Assembly (NCBI GenBank): GCA_016214145.1
Contig: JACRPA010000002.1
Coordinates: forward strand, 744,001 to 808,000
Length of the DNA stretch: 64,000 nt
Direction of reading: 5' to 3'
Source: Rhodocyclales bacterium
GTDB taxonomy: Bacteria > Pseudomonadota > Gammaproteobacteria > Burkholderiales > Rhodocyclaceae
Position numbers and translations under genes: made by a program. Below, in pieces: positions 1 through 8,334 of the stretch; the first letter of the stretch is position 1; every line of letters begins with the position of its first letter. Under the pieces are notes generated by a model. It worked only from the letters and a program-made list of their open reading frames with translations. It was not told the origin of the DNA and ran no database searches.

Positions 1-1448
1 GTCGCCAGCCCCACCGCCCAGCCTGGCGGCGCATGCTGCTGCCAGACGGCTGACGGCAGGTCGGCCAGCCACCCGATGAAAAGCATCAGCCAGGCGAGCA
101 ACTGATGCGCCAGCACCAGCACCACATCGAACGGCAGCAGCGCCCCGACCAGCGCCAGCGGCGTGATGACGAAACTGACTATTGGAATCGCGACGGCATT
201 GGCCAGCGGCGAGACGAGGGAGAATTGCTGGAACAGCGCCAGCAGCGCCGGGATCATGCCGATCGTGATGGCCCATTGCGCCCGGCCCCATTCGGCCAGC
301 CAGTGGCCCGGCGCCACCCGCCCCGAGCCGATGTAGAACAGCAGCGCCACCGCGCCGAAGGACAGCCAGAAGCCGGCCGAGAGCACCGCCCAGGGATCGA
401 GCAGCAGCACGATCAACAGGGCCAGCGCCAGCACGCGGCTGCCCGATGCCGCGCGGCCGAGCCACAGCGCCAGCGCCACCACCGAGATCATGTACAGCGT
501 GCGCTGCGCCGGCACGCCGAAGCCGGCCAGCAGGCAGTAGGCGAAGGCCGTCGCCCAGCCGGCCGCGGCGGCAGCCTTCTGCGCCGGCAGGCGCAGCATG
601 AGGGCGGGCCGGCGGCGCCAGTAGAAGGAAGCCAGCCAGGCGCCGAGTCCGGCCACCATGGTGACGTGCAGGCCCGAGATGGACATGAGATGCGAAATTC
701 CGGTGCGGGCAAACAGTTGCCAGAGGCCGCCATCGATGGCGCGCTGGTCGCCCACCACCAGCGCCACCAGCACGCCGGCGTAGTCATGCTCCGGCAGGGA
801 GCGGAAGAAGCGCTCGCGGATCAGCTCGCGCAGCCGCTCGACGGCCAGGTCAAAGCGCGCCACGAAGGCGGCCAGGCGCCGGTTGTCCTCGGCGTTGCGC
901 ACGTAGCCCGTCGCGCGCACGCCGCGCTCGAACAGCCAGGCCTCGTAGTCGAAGCCCTGCGGGTTGAGGTTGCCGTGCGGGCGCTTGAGCCGCACGGTGA
1001 GCTGCCAGCGTTCGCCGGCGTGCACCTCGGGCGCGGCATGCCACTCGTCGCTCTCCTCGGTGCGCCAGCCGCGATACCAGGCGAGCGAGATCAGCGACGG
1101 CACCGCCGCCTCGGCGTTCTCCACCTCGAAGTCGAAGCGCACGCCGTTCTCGTAGGACTGCGGCAGGGCGGCGACGACGCCCGTCACGCGGATGTCGCGG
1201 CCTTCGTTTTCGGATGGCAGATGATCGGCCAGGCGCCACTGGCCGAACGCCGCGGCCCAGGCGAAGCCCGCCAGCAGCGCGGCCAGGCAGGCCAGCGACC
1301 GTCTCCACCGTCCCCGCGCATACCACGCAGCAAAAGTCAGTCCCGCCAGGACGGCGGCGAGCGCCGCCAGCGCGCCCCAGCCTGGCAGAAAGGGCTGCTG
1401 TTGCAGAAACCCGACGCCCAGCGCGAAGCACAGGATGGTTAATCGCAT
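1..1448 (-). CDS. comEC: ComEC/Rec2-type DNA uptake channel, N-terminal part (cut by window edge)
   Basis: Inner-membrane channel that carries single-stranded DNA into the cytoplasm during natural transformation. Reading from an ATG at 1448, the frame stays open to the window edge (about 482 residues). It starts with hydrophobic segments (MRLTILCFALGVGF), followed by a soluble OB-like part with KRPHGNLNPQGFDYEAWL, which is typical of ComEC. The competence domain then begins with ARTGISHLMSISGLHV and multiple membrane segments, including the conserved FSLVSPLANAVAIP. The C-terminal metallo-beta-lactamase-like part lies outside the window. It is divergent from the DUF2062 gene, with 44 bp between the starts. 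The gene holds one strong copy of the dispersed 25-bp motif (1332-1356) and one degenerate copy (159-183). Family assignment is firm; whether the strain is competent is not shown. Confidence 0.93.
   Translation of the reverse strand, partial: MRLTILCFALGVGFLQQQPFLPGWGALAALAAVLAGLTFAAWYARGRWRRSLACLAALLAGFAWAAAFGQWRLADHLPSENEGRDIRVTGVVAALPQSYENGVRFDFEVENAEAAVPSLISLAWYRGWRTEESDEWHAAPEVHAGERWQLTVRLKRPHGNLNPQGFDYEAWLFERGVRATGYVRNAEDNRRLAAFVARFDLAVERLRELIRERFFRSLPEHDYAGVLVALVVGDQRAIDGGLWQLFARTGISHLMSISGLHVTMVAGLGAWLASFYWRRRPALMLRLPAQKAAAAAGWATAFAYCLLAGFGVPAQRTLYMISVVALALWLGRAASGSRVLALALLIVLLLDPWAVLSAGFWLSFGAVALLFYIGSGRVAPGHWLAEWGRAQWAITIGMIPALLALFQQFSLVSPLANAVAIPIVSFVITPLALVGALLPFDVVLVLAHQLLAWLMLFIGWLADLPSAVWQQHAPPGWAVGLA
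159..183 (-). repeat. Degenerate copy of the 25-bp motif
   Basis: Within comEC. It reads AATAGTCAGTT, 8 bases, then ACGCCG, so it differs from the invariant positions of the family at two places but keeps the spacing. The underlying ComEC residues (IPIVSF) are themselves conserved, so this may be chance. Confidence 0.4.
1332..1356 (+). repeat. Dispersed 25-bp motif, copy 1
   Basis: AAAAGTCAGTC, spacer CCGCCAGG, ACGGCG. It lies antisense inside comEC, where the gene reads AVLAGLTF. Confidence 0.85.
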
Positions 1449-1492
1449 GGGACGCAATTGTAAGCGCGTGGCACAGGCTACAATGCAGCAGC

Positions 1493-2047
1493 ATGCGCAA
1501 GCACCTCCGCAAATTCCTTCCCGACCACGAGGCCATCCGCGCGAACCGCTGGCTGGCGCCGTTCGGGAACACGCTGCTGCATCCGCGGCTGTGGCACCTC
1601 AACCGCCATTCGGCGGCCGGCGCCGTGGCGGCGGGCATGTTCTGCGGCCTCATTCCCGGTCCGTTCCAGATGCTCGGCGCGGCGATCTGCGCCGTGATCT
1701 TCCGCGTCAACCTGCCGCTGGCGCTGTTTACCACGCTGTACACCAACCCCTTCACCATCGTGCCGCTGTATTTCCTGGCTTACGGGCTGGGAAGGCTTGC
1801 GCTGGGCGGCGCGGACGGAGAGTTCGTCGCGCCGCCCGACTGGGGCCCGGAGGGAATGCTGGCCTGGGTCAGGGCATTGATGGACTGGATGGCGCACCTG
1901 GGCAAGCCGCTCGCCCTCGGCCTGGTGCTGCTCGCCTCGCTGCTGGCGGCGACCGGCTACCTGTTGGCGCGCGTCGCCTGGCGCTATTACCTGGTCTGGG
2001 CCTGGCGCCAGCGCCGCCTGCGGCGCAACGCCGCCAGCGGAGGATAG
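1493..2047 (+). CDS. DUF2062 membrane protein
   Basis: A 184-residue protein with the DUF2062 pattern: a basic N-terminus (MRKHLRKFLPDHEAI), then HLNRHSAAGAVAAGMFCGLIPGPFQM and LFTTLYTNPFTIVPLYFLAYGLG, with about three to four hydrophobic segments and a basic C-terminus (WRQRRLRRN). Biochemical function is unknown; the family is found in inner membranes of Proteobacteria. The start was chosen because upstream codons in this frame lie antisense to comEC. A possible -10 (TACAAT, 1480-1485) sits just before it. The next gene follows after 3 bp, so the two are probably co-transcribed. Confidence 0.85.
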   Translation: MRKHLRKFLPDHEAIRANRWLAPFGNTLLHPRLWHLNRHSAAGAVAAGMFCGLIPGPFQMLGAAICAVIFRVNLPLALFTTLYTNPFTIVPLYFLAYGLGRLALGGADGEFVAPPDWGPEGMLAWVRALMDWMAHLGKPLALGLVLLASLLAATGYLLARVAWRYYLVWAWRQRRLRRNAASGG

Positions 2048-2050
2048 GGC

Positions 2051-3073
2051 ATGGCGCAGGCGCCACTTCGCGGCATCTTCATCAAGTTCATCTGGTCGCT
2101 GGTCGCCCTGGTCCTCGTCCTGGCCATCGGCACCTACGGCTACCACGTCATCGGCGGCGAGAAGCACACCTACCTCGACGCCTTCTACATGACGTTCATC
2201 ACGCTCGCCACCATCGGCTACGGCGAGATCATCGACATGAGCAACAACCCGGCCGGGCGCATCTTCACCATCTTCATCGGCACCGCCGGCCTGGGCACGC
2301 TGTGGTTCATGTTTTCCACCCTGACGGTCTTCATCCTGGAGACCGACCTCAATACGGCTTGGCGGAGAAGGCGCATGGAAAAAATCATCAAGCGGCTGCA
2401 CGGCCACTACATCGTCTGCGGCTACGGCCGCGTCGGGCGCAACGTCGCCCAGGAGCTGGAAACGACGCACCGCCACTTCGTCGCCGTCGACGAGGACGAG
2501 CAGATGCTGGAGGCGCAGAAGGAGAAGAATCCCTCCCTGCTCTTCCTGCACGGCGACGCCTCCGACGACGACATGCTGATCCGCGCCGACATCGAGGACG
2601 CCAAGGGCGTCTTCGCCGTCACCGGCGACGACAGCAAGAACCTGATGATCTCGCTCACCGCCAAGCAGCTCAACCCGAACGTGCGGGTGGTGGCGCGCTG
2701 CCACGAGCTGCGCAACGCGGAAAAGATGAAGAAGGCCGGCGCCGACACGGTCGTCTCGCCGGACTTCACCGGCGGCATGCGCATCGCCTCGGCGATGGTG
2801 CGCCCGCACGTCGTCTCCTTCCTCGACGAGATGCTGCGCACCGAGCACAAGCTGCGCATCGAGGAAGTGATGGTGCCGAAGCACTTCGAACCGAGAAGCC
2901 TGGGCACGCTCAGCCTGAGCAGCGCGGACTACGTGCTGCTGGCCGTGCGCAAGCACGGCGACTGGGTCTTCAATCCCGGCGAGGACTACATCATCGAGGC
3001 GGGCAACACCCTGGTGGCGATGGCCTCGCCGCACGGCCGGCAGGAACTGGAAGCCGCGCTGCTGCCGGGCTGA
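2051..3073 (+). CDS. Two-helix potassium channel with RCK (TrkA-N/TrkA-C) domain
   Basis: Likely a ligand-gated K+ channel of the MthK type (340 residues; MthK is of similar size). One helix (residues 8-30) is followed by a pore loop with the filter TIGYGE at about 55-60 and a second helix (about 73-97). The cytoplasmic RCK domain starts at about 118 with HYIVCGYGRVGRNVA, the nucleotide-binding GxGxxG motif, and ends in a TrkA-C-like domain. There is no voltage sensor (S1-S4). The filter has Glu where Asp is most common (TVGYGD). ATG start 3 bp after the DUF2062 gene. K+ selectivity and the gating ligand are inferred. Confidence 0.88.
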   Translation: MAQAPLRGIFIKFIWSLVALVLVLAIGTYGYHVIGGEKHTYLDAFYMTFITLATIGYGEIIDMSNNPAGRIFTIFIGTAGLGTLWFMFSTLTVFILETDLNTAWRRRRMEKIIKRLHGHYIVCGYGRVGRNVAQELETTHRHFVAVDEDEQMLEAQKEKNPSLLFLHGDASDDDMLIRADIEDAKGVFAVTGDDSKNLMISLTAKQLNPNVRVVARCHELRNAEKMKKAGADTVVSPDFTGGMRIASAMVRPHVVSFLDEMLRTEHKLRIEEVMVPKHFEPRSLGTLSLSSADYVLLAVRKHGDWVFNPGEDYIIEAGNTLVAMASPHGRQELEAALLPG

Positions 3074-3077
3074 GGGT

Positions 3078-5105
3078 TCATCCCACCTTGTAGCGCCGCG
3101 TCTCGTTCTGCAGGCTGTCGGCGAGCCCCTCCAGTTCGTGCGCAGTCTCGGTCGAGACCGCGACCGAGGCGTTGTTCTCCTCGGCCATCTGCGCGATCTT
3201 CTCGACGTTCGCCGCGATCTCGGTGCTCGCGGCGCTCTGTTCCCCGAGCGCCATGGATATGTCGCTGACCGACTGCACGACGCGCAGGGCGCCGCTCCTG
3301 ATCCTGTCCATCGCCTCGCCGGCGCGCATCGCCAGCGCCACCCCCCCTTCGACCCGGATCACGCCGGCATGCATGCTTTCCACCGCCTGGCTGGTGCCGC
3401 TCTGGATGGCGGCGATCATCGAGGCGATATCCTTGGTCGACTGGGTCGTGCGCTCCGCCAGCTTGCGCACCTCGTCCGCCACCACGGCAAAGCCGCGTCC
3501 CGATTCGCCGGCACGGGCGGCCTCAATGGCGGCGTTCAACGCCAGCAGGTTGGTCTGATCGGCTATTTCCTTGATGACATTCACGATGGCCGAGATCCGG
3601 TCCGATTGCCGGCCCAGCTCCTCGATCAGCCTGGCCGATTGATCGACCGATGCGGCGATCTGCTTCATTTCATCGACCGTCCGGTGGACCACATCGCTGC
3701 CCTCCTCGGAGAGCGTGCCGGACTCCGTGGAGATGATCTGGGCCTGGCGCGCATGCTCGGCGATCTGGTCGATGCCGACCGTCGTCTGCTCGACCGAGGC
3801 GGCCATCGAGGAGGCTGCTTCGCTCTGTTTCTGCGAGCCGTCATGGATATGCCTCGAGGAGGCGGCCAACGAGGTCGCCGCCGCCGAAACGTTGCCCGCG
3901 TTCGACTGGATCCTGCCGATCAGCTCGTTGAGCGAGCCCGCCATCGAATTGAAGCTCTTTCCCACCGCGGCCAGCTCGTCCTGCGTCTCCAGGGCGACGC
4001 GCGCGGTCAAGTCGCCCGAGGCGATCAGTCCCGCCGCCTCGGCCAGGCGATGCACGCCGCCGGCGATGGTCAGGTAGGCGCCGATCGACAGGTAGGCGAA
4101 GGCCAGTACCACCAGCAAGGCGATGCCGATGCTCACAGCGAGTTGCCGGGTCAGGCGCGACTTGCGCGCGTCGATCAGCTTGCCGACCGTCGGCAGCAGG
4201 GTGTTCTCCATCTGGGCGAAACCGGTATCGATGGCCTCGGTGGCCTTGCCGAAAAAATGCTCGGCAGGCGTGTTCAGGCGTCCGGTGGTCAGCTCGCTTT
4301 GCGTCACGACGACCACCTCGCCTGCGCCGCCGACGAATTTCTGCCGGAATTCGTCCATCGCCGGCTTGATCGAGGGGTTGTATTTCTCGGAGCGGGCCAG
4401 GGCGGCCAGCAGGTCCGAAGTCATTTTGTCGAGCACGCCGAGCCGGGTGGAGAACTCGTGACGCTCGTCATCCGTGATGGTTTTCTTGGTCAGCACGCCG
4501 CTGCCGGCGCCGCGAATCACGGCGAGCCGCTCCAGGGTCTCCGGCATGACGAAAACCGCCGTGCTGACAAGGTAGTAGGAGTCCAGATCGGGATCCATCA
4601 CCAGCCCGCTGCTGTCGCCGATCCCGGCGATGATCTGCATGGCGTGCCGCACCACGGAGGTGTGCGCATCGAAGCTCGCCGGACCCGTCATCTCGGCCCA
4701 TTCCTTGACCAGGGAGGTCCATTCCTCCCTGACCTGCTGCCATTCCTCCTGCTGGCCGATGACGCCATTCTGGGCGGCCATGACCGCGTCGGCGCGGGCG
4801 AAAGCCTCGGAAATCTCCGCCGCCTTGGCCGCCACCTTGTCCTTCAGCGTGGCATTGCCCGCCAGCATGCCGTTGGCCATGCCGCGGTGCTGCTGCACCA
4901 GCTGGATCAGGCGCAATACCGGCTTGACCGCTTCCACCCCTGCCAATTCCCGCTCGCTCTGGTTCAGCGAAGCGCGCAGATGAATGGTCGTGATCACCAG
5001 CAGGTAGGCGATGGCCAGCAGGGCCACCAGCCCGATCAAACCGAATTTATAGGGATACTTGAGGCGGTTCATCAAGGAAACCGCAGGGGCGAGCAGTGCG
5101 TTCAT
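3078..5105 (-). CDS. Methyl-accepting chemotaxis protein
   Basis: Inner-membrane chemoreceptor of about 675 residues. It has a transmembrane helix at about 20-42, a long periplasmic helical sensor with an [16 protein letters not shown] segment resembling NIT-type sensors, a second helix near 310-335, a HAMP domain ([17 protein letters not shown]) and a C-terminal signalling domain with the hairpin-tip signature [20 protein letters not shown]. No C-terminal pentapeptide for CheR/CheB is seen. The start at 5105 is chosen over an in-frame ATG at 5150 because GGAG lies 7 bases before it and because the sigma-28 promoter at 5156-5182 would place the transcription start downstream of 5150. The ligand cannot be read from sequence. 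Confidence 0.92.
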   Translation of the reverse strand: MNALLAPAVSLMNRLKYPYKFGLIGLVALLAIAYLLVITTIHLRASLNQSERELAGVEAVKPVLRLIQLVQQHRGMANGMLAGNATLKDKVAAKAAEISEAFARADAVMAAQNGVIGQQEEWQQVREEWTSLVKEWAEMTGPASFDAHTSVVRHAMQIIAGIGDSSGLVMDPDLDSYYLVSTAVFVMPETLERLAVIRGAGSGVLTKKTITDDERHEFSTRLGVLDKMTSDLLAALARSEKYNPSIKPAMDEFRQKFVGGAGEVVVVTQSELTTGRLNTPAEHFFGKATEAIDTGFAQMENTLLPTVGKLIDARKSRLTRQLAVSIGIALLVVLAFAYLSIGAYLTIAGGVHRLAEAAGLIASGDLTARVALETQDELAAVGKSFNSMAGSLNELIGRIQSNAGNVSAAATSLAASSRHIHDGSQKQSEAASSMAASVEQTTVGIDQIAEHARQAQIISTESGTLSEEGSDVVHRTVDEMKQIAASVDQSARLIEELGRQSDRISAIVNVIKEIADQTNLLALNAAIEAARAGESGRGFAVVADEVRKLAERTTQSTKDIASMIAAIQSGTSQAVESMHAGVIRVEGGVALAMRAGEAMDRIRSGALRVVQSVSDISMALGEQSAASTEIAANVEKIAQMAEENNASVAVSTETAHELEGLADSLQNETRRYKVG

Positions 5106-5155
5106 TTTCTGACTCCGACTTTTTCTATCCGGGTTCGCGGGACGGAACAAGACAG

Positions 5156-5182
5156 TTATCGGCGCCAGCCAGGCAAACTTGA
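5156..5182 (-). promoter_or_regulatory. Sigma-28 (FliA) promoter of the chemoreceptor gene
   Basis: On the minus strand TCAAGTTT, 11 bases, GCCGATAA: one mismatch from the enterobacterial sigma-28 consensus TAAAGTTT-N11-GCCGATAA, with exact spacing. The predicted transcription start is near 5148, about 43 bases before the chosen start codon. Confidence 0.85.
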
Positions 5183-5216
5183 GCCCGCAACGGATCGGCA
5201 GAAAATCCTGAAATGC

Positions 5217-5942
5217 TTATGCAGCCGACTGCGGCCGCAAGACGCCATCGTCGAGATTCAGGATGCGCGCTGCCCTGGCGGCAAGCTGCAGGTCGTGGGT
5301 GACGATGATGAAGCTGGTGCGATGGGTTTCGTTGAGCGCCAGCATGAGGTCGAAGACGGCCTCCGCCGTATGACGATCGAGGTTGCCCGTCGGCTCGTCG
5401 GCCAGCACGCAGGCCGGCTGCGTCACCAGCGCGCGGGCCACCGCCGCCCGCTGGCGCTCGCCGCCGGAGAGCTCGCCGGGCGTGTGCGCCAGCCGATGGC
5501 CCAGTCCGACCTCCTTCAGCATGTCCGCCGCCCGCGTCTCGGCTTGCGCGCGCGGCAGGCGCCGGATCAGGAGCGGCATGGCGACGTTTTCCAGCGCCGA
5601 GAATTCCGGCAGCAGGTGGTGAAACTGGTAGATGAAACCGAGCGATTCGTTGCGCAGGCGGCCGCGCTCGGCTTCATTCACCTGCGACAGGTCGCGGCCG
5701 AGCAGGCTGACCGTGCCCGCCGAAGGCTGATCGAGACCGCCGAGCAGGTGCAGCAGCGTGCTCTTGCCCGAACCCGAGGCGCCGACGATGGCGACACGTT
5801 CGCCGCGCGCGATGTCCAGATCGACGCCGAACAGCACCGGCACCTCGACCCTGCCCTGGACGTAAGTTTTTTTCAGGCCGCGGCAGGAAAGGATCGTCGC
5901 GCTGTTCGACTCCTCACTCCTCACACCTATCTCCTCACTCAT
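5217..5942 (-). CDS. lolD: Lipoprotein-releasing ABC transporter ATPase LolD
   Basis: ATPase that powers release of outer-membrane lipoproteins from the inner membrane to LolA. 241 residues with Walker [12 protein letters not shown], signature [15 protein letters not shown], Walker [13 protein letters not shown] and the switch histidine in IIVTHD. The 8-bp overlap with the end of lolC upstream shows a coupled lolC-lolD operon. A start further in, at the [13 protein letters not shown] segment, is possible because the first 15 residues are not typical of the family. Confidence 0.94.
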   Translation of the reverse strand: MSEEIGVRSEESNSATILSCRGLKKTYVQGRVEVPVLFGVDLDIARGERVAIVGASGSGKSTLLHLLGGLDQPSAGTVSLLGRDLSQVNEAERGRLRNESLGFIYQFHHLLPEFSALENVAMPLLIRRLPRAQAETRAADMLKEVGLGHRLAHTPGELSGGERQRAAVARALVTQPACVLADEPTGNLDRHTAEAVFDLMLALNETHRTSFIIVTHDLQLAARAARILNLDDGVLRPQSAA

Positions 5943-7176
5943 ATCTCAGCGCTTCGGCGGGATTGACACGCGAGGCGCGCCAGCTCGGATACAGCGTCGC
6001 CAGCAAAGTCAGCGTGAAGGACACGGCGGCGATGACGCCGACGTCGCGCCACAGCAGCTCGGACGGCAGTTCGGAGATGTAATACACCTCCTTGGCGAGG
6101 AACTGCATGTTGAACAGCCGCTCGATGGCGGGCACGACGACATCGATGTTGAGCGCCAGCGCGATGCCGCCCGCCAGTCCCAGCGCCAGGCCGATGACGC
6201 CGATCAGCGCGCCCTGCACGATGAACACCTGCATGATGCTGGCCGGGCTCGCCCCCAGGGTGCGCAGGATGGCGATGTCGGATTCCTTGTCGGTCACCGC
6301 CATCACCAGCGTGGACACGATGTTGAAGGCGGCCACGGCGACGATCAGCAGCAGGATGATGAACATGACGTTCTTCTCGATCTGCACGGCGCGGAAGAAG
6401 TTGGCGTGGCTCCTCGTCCAGTCGGCGATGCGCACGTCGCCCTCGACGAGGCTGAGCAGTTCGCGCGCCACGTGCGGCGCCTGGAACAGGTCGTCCAGCT
6501 TGAGCCGCACGCCGGAGACGCGGTCCTCCATGCGGTAGAGCGCCTGCGCGTCGGCCAGATGCACCAGCGCCAGGCCCGAGTCGTACTCGTACATGCCGGC
6601 CTCGAAGATGCCGACCACCTTGAACTGCTTCAGGCGCGGCAGGATCGCCGCCGGCGTCACCAGCCCCTGCGGCGCGATCAGCGTCACCTTGTCGCCGGTG
6701 AACACCTGCAGGGCGCGCGCCAGCTCGGCGCCGAGCACGATGCCGAACTCGCCGGGCCTGAGCGCCTGCATCGAGCTGCCGCGCATATAGCGGTTGAAAT
6801 CGGCGACCTGCTCCTCTGCGTCGGGCAGCACGCCGCGCACGAGGACGCCGCGCACCGTCTGGTCGAATGACAGCATGCCCTGGGCGGCGACATAGGGGGC
6901 GGCCGCCACCACGGACTTGTGCCGCCTCGACTGGTCGGCCGCCTGCTGCCAGGCCGGCAGCTCGCCGCCCGGGCCGGAAATCTGCACGTGCGAGGCGACG
7001 CCGAGGATGCGCGTGCGCAGCTCCTTCTGGAAACCGTTCATCACCGACAGCACGACGATCAGCGCCGCCACGCCCAGCCCGATGCCGCACATCGAGATCA
7101 GCGAAATGAAGGAGATGAAGTGGTTGCGCCGCTTGGCGCGCGTGTAGCGCAGGCCGATGAAGAGTTCATACTGCAT
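5935..7176 (-). CDS. lolC: Lipoprotein-releasing permease LolC/E family
   Basis: Inner-membrane permease partner of LolD (413 residues). It has the typical start ([34 protein letters not shown], split here by the first helix at about 20-45), a large periplasmic MacB-like domain (about 46-265), then three helices near 268-292, 315-340 and 375-400, ending [17 protein letters not shown]. Only one permease gene is present, so the complex may be a homodimer (LolF type) unless a second gene lies elsewhere. It is divergent from the RpfE-type gene with only 26 bp between starts. Confidence 0.92.
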   Translation of the reverse strand: MQYELFIGLRYTRAKRRNHFISFISLISMCGIGLGVAALIVVLSVMNGFQKELRTRILGVASHVQISGPGGELPAWQQAADQSRRHKSVVAAAPYVAAQGMLSFDQTVRGVLVRGVLPDAEEQVADFNRYMRGSSMQALRPGEFGIVLGAELARALQVFTGDKVTLIAPQGLVTPAAILPRLKQFKVVGIFEAGMYEYDSGLALVHLADAQALYRMEDRVSGVRLKLDDLFQAPHVARELLSLVEGDVRIADWTRSHANFFRAVQIEKNVMFIILLLIVAVAAFNIVSTLVMAVTDKESDIAILRTLGASPASIMQVFIVQGALIGVIGLALGLAGGIALALNIDVVVPAIERLFNMQFLAKEVYYISELPSELLWRDVGVIAAVSFTLTLLATLYPSWRASRVNPAEALRYE

Positions 7177-7202
7177 AGGGTCGCTATGTTAACATCCCTT
7201 GG

Positions 7203-8207
7203 ATGATTCATCTTGTCGTTCCGGGCCTGCTCTGGCCCAAGGATTCCATCCGAGACATTACGCAAGGCCTCGAACTGCCGGCGCTGGCCAGCCTCCTCGG
7301 CCGCGGCCGCCGCGAACGCCGCCCCGCCCTGCCCTTCGAACGCTGGCTGTGCGAGGCCTTCGGCGTGCAGGCGGATGAGCTCCCCTATGGCGCCCTGCGC
7401 CTCCTCGGCGAAGGCGTCGATCCCGGCGACGACGCCTGGCTGTGCGCCGATCCGGTGCACCTGCGCTTCTCGCGCGATATCCTGGTGGTCGGCGGTGCGG
7501 CAGAACTGGAACTCGCGGAACACGAAGCAAAGCAACTGGCAGCGGCGCTGAACGCCCACCTCGCCGACTTCGGCGAATTCCTCGCCCCCCATCCGCGCCG
7601 CTGGTATTTGCGAATGAAGCGCGCCCCGCGCATCGCCACGCACCCGCTGTCCGCGGTGACCGGCAGGACCATCGAACCCTTCCTGCCGCAGGGCGAGGAA
7701 GCGCGCGCATGGCGGCAATTCATCAACGAGGCGCAAGTGCTGCTGCACAACCACCCGGTGAATGCGGCGCGGGAAGAAGCAGGACTGCCGATGGCCAACA
7801 GTCTGTGGCCCTGGGGCGCCGGCCGCCTGCCGGACAGCGCCGCGGCGCCGGCGCCGCACATCCGTGCCGACCATCCGCTGGCGCGCGGCCTGGCGACTCT
7901 CGCCGGCGTGCCCGCCATGCCGGTGCCGGAGCGGTTTGAAAACGCCGTGCCACAGGGACTGACTTTTCTGGAAACCCTGGGCGAGGCCGCTCAGAGCCTG
8001 GATGCCGCCGCCTGGCGCAGCGGCCTGGCCGAACTGGAGGCGCGCTGGTTCGCGCCAATGCTGTCCACGCTGAAGGCGCGCCGCCTGCATGGCATCCGCC
8101 TCACCGCCCTCGGCGATGACGCGACCGTCGACATCACCCTGGATGCCGGCGACCTGTGGCAGTTCTGGCGCCGGCCGAAAACATTGGCGAATCTGCTGCC
8201 GGATTAA
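7203..8207 (+). CDS. RpfE-type conserved protein
   Basis: A 334-residue soluble protein of the family annotated as RpfE-type regulatory protein or phosphoglycerate-mutase-like protein. Recognisable parts are the start MIHLVVPGLLWP, WLCEAFGV, and the family signature NHPVNAAREEAGLPMANSLWPWGAG at about 185-210 (quoted as a pattern of N, H, P, N, R, E, NSLWPWGAG). It is followed by recJ, as in the Xanthomonas rpf region where rpfE adjoins recJ. The molecular function is not established. It carries an antisense copy of the 25-bp motif at 7943-7967. No clear Shine-Dalgarno sequence precedes the ATG. Confidence 0.75.
   Translation: MIHLVVPGLLWPKDSIRDITQGLELPALASLLGRGRRERRPALPFERWLCEAFGVQADELPYGALRLLGEGVDPGDDAWLCADPVHLRFSRDILVVGGAAELELAEHEAKQLAAALNAHLADFGEFLAPHPRRWYLRMKRAPRIATHPLSAVTGRTIEPFLPQGEEARAWRQFINEAQVLLHNHPVNAAREEAGLPMANSLWPWGAGRLPDSAAAPAPHIRADHPLARGLATLAGVPAMPVPERFENAVPQGLTFLETLGEAAQSLDAAAWRSGLAELEARWFAPMLSTLKARRLHGIRLTALGDDATVDITLDAGDLWQFWRRPKTLANLLPD
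7943..7967 (-). repeat. Dispersed 25-bp motif, copy 2
   Basis: AAAAGTCAGTC, spacer CCTGTGGC, ACGGCG; antisense inside the RpfE-type gene (reads PQGLTF). Confidence 0.85.
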
Positions 8208-8227
8208 CGACGATGCCAATCGAAACC

Positions 8228-8322
8228 TGTAGGAGCGGCGTACCCGCCGCGATACCCCCTTTGAAAAAGGGGGTGGCCCGCAGGGCCGGGGGATTTATCG
8301 CGGCGTGGACGCCGCTCCCACA
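8228..8322. repeat. Nested REP-type palindrome
   Basis: Outer arms TGTAGGAGCGGCGTACCCGC and its partner ending GACGCCGCTCCCACA enclose a second palindrome built on ACCCCCTTTGAAAAAGGGGGT. Both halves resemble extragenic palindromes common in Proteobacteria. It fills the gap between the RpfE-type gene and recJ. Confidence 0.8.
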
Positions 8323-8334
8323 ACAGAACCACCC

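Noticed and set aside
1332-1356. The 25-bp motif as a conserved RNA hairpin (GTCC...GGAC)
   Set aside because: Some copies could pair but others (for example 7943, 33354, 43048) cannot, so the fixed halves and not a stem are conserved.
1435-3093. Long open frames overlapping the DUF2062 and potassium-channel genes on both strands (over 500 codons)
   Set aside because: They are Arg/Pro/Ala/His-rich with no domains and lie in the other frames of well-supported genes; long antisense frames are common at this G+C.
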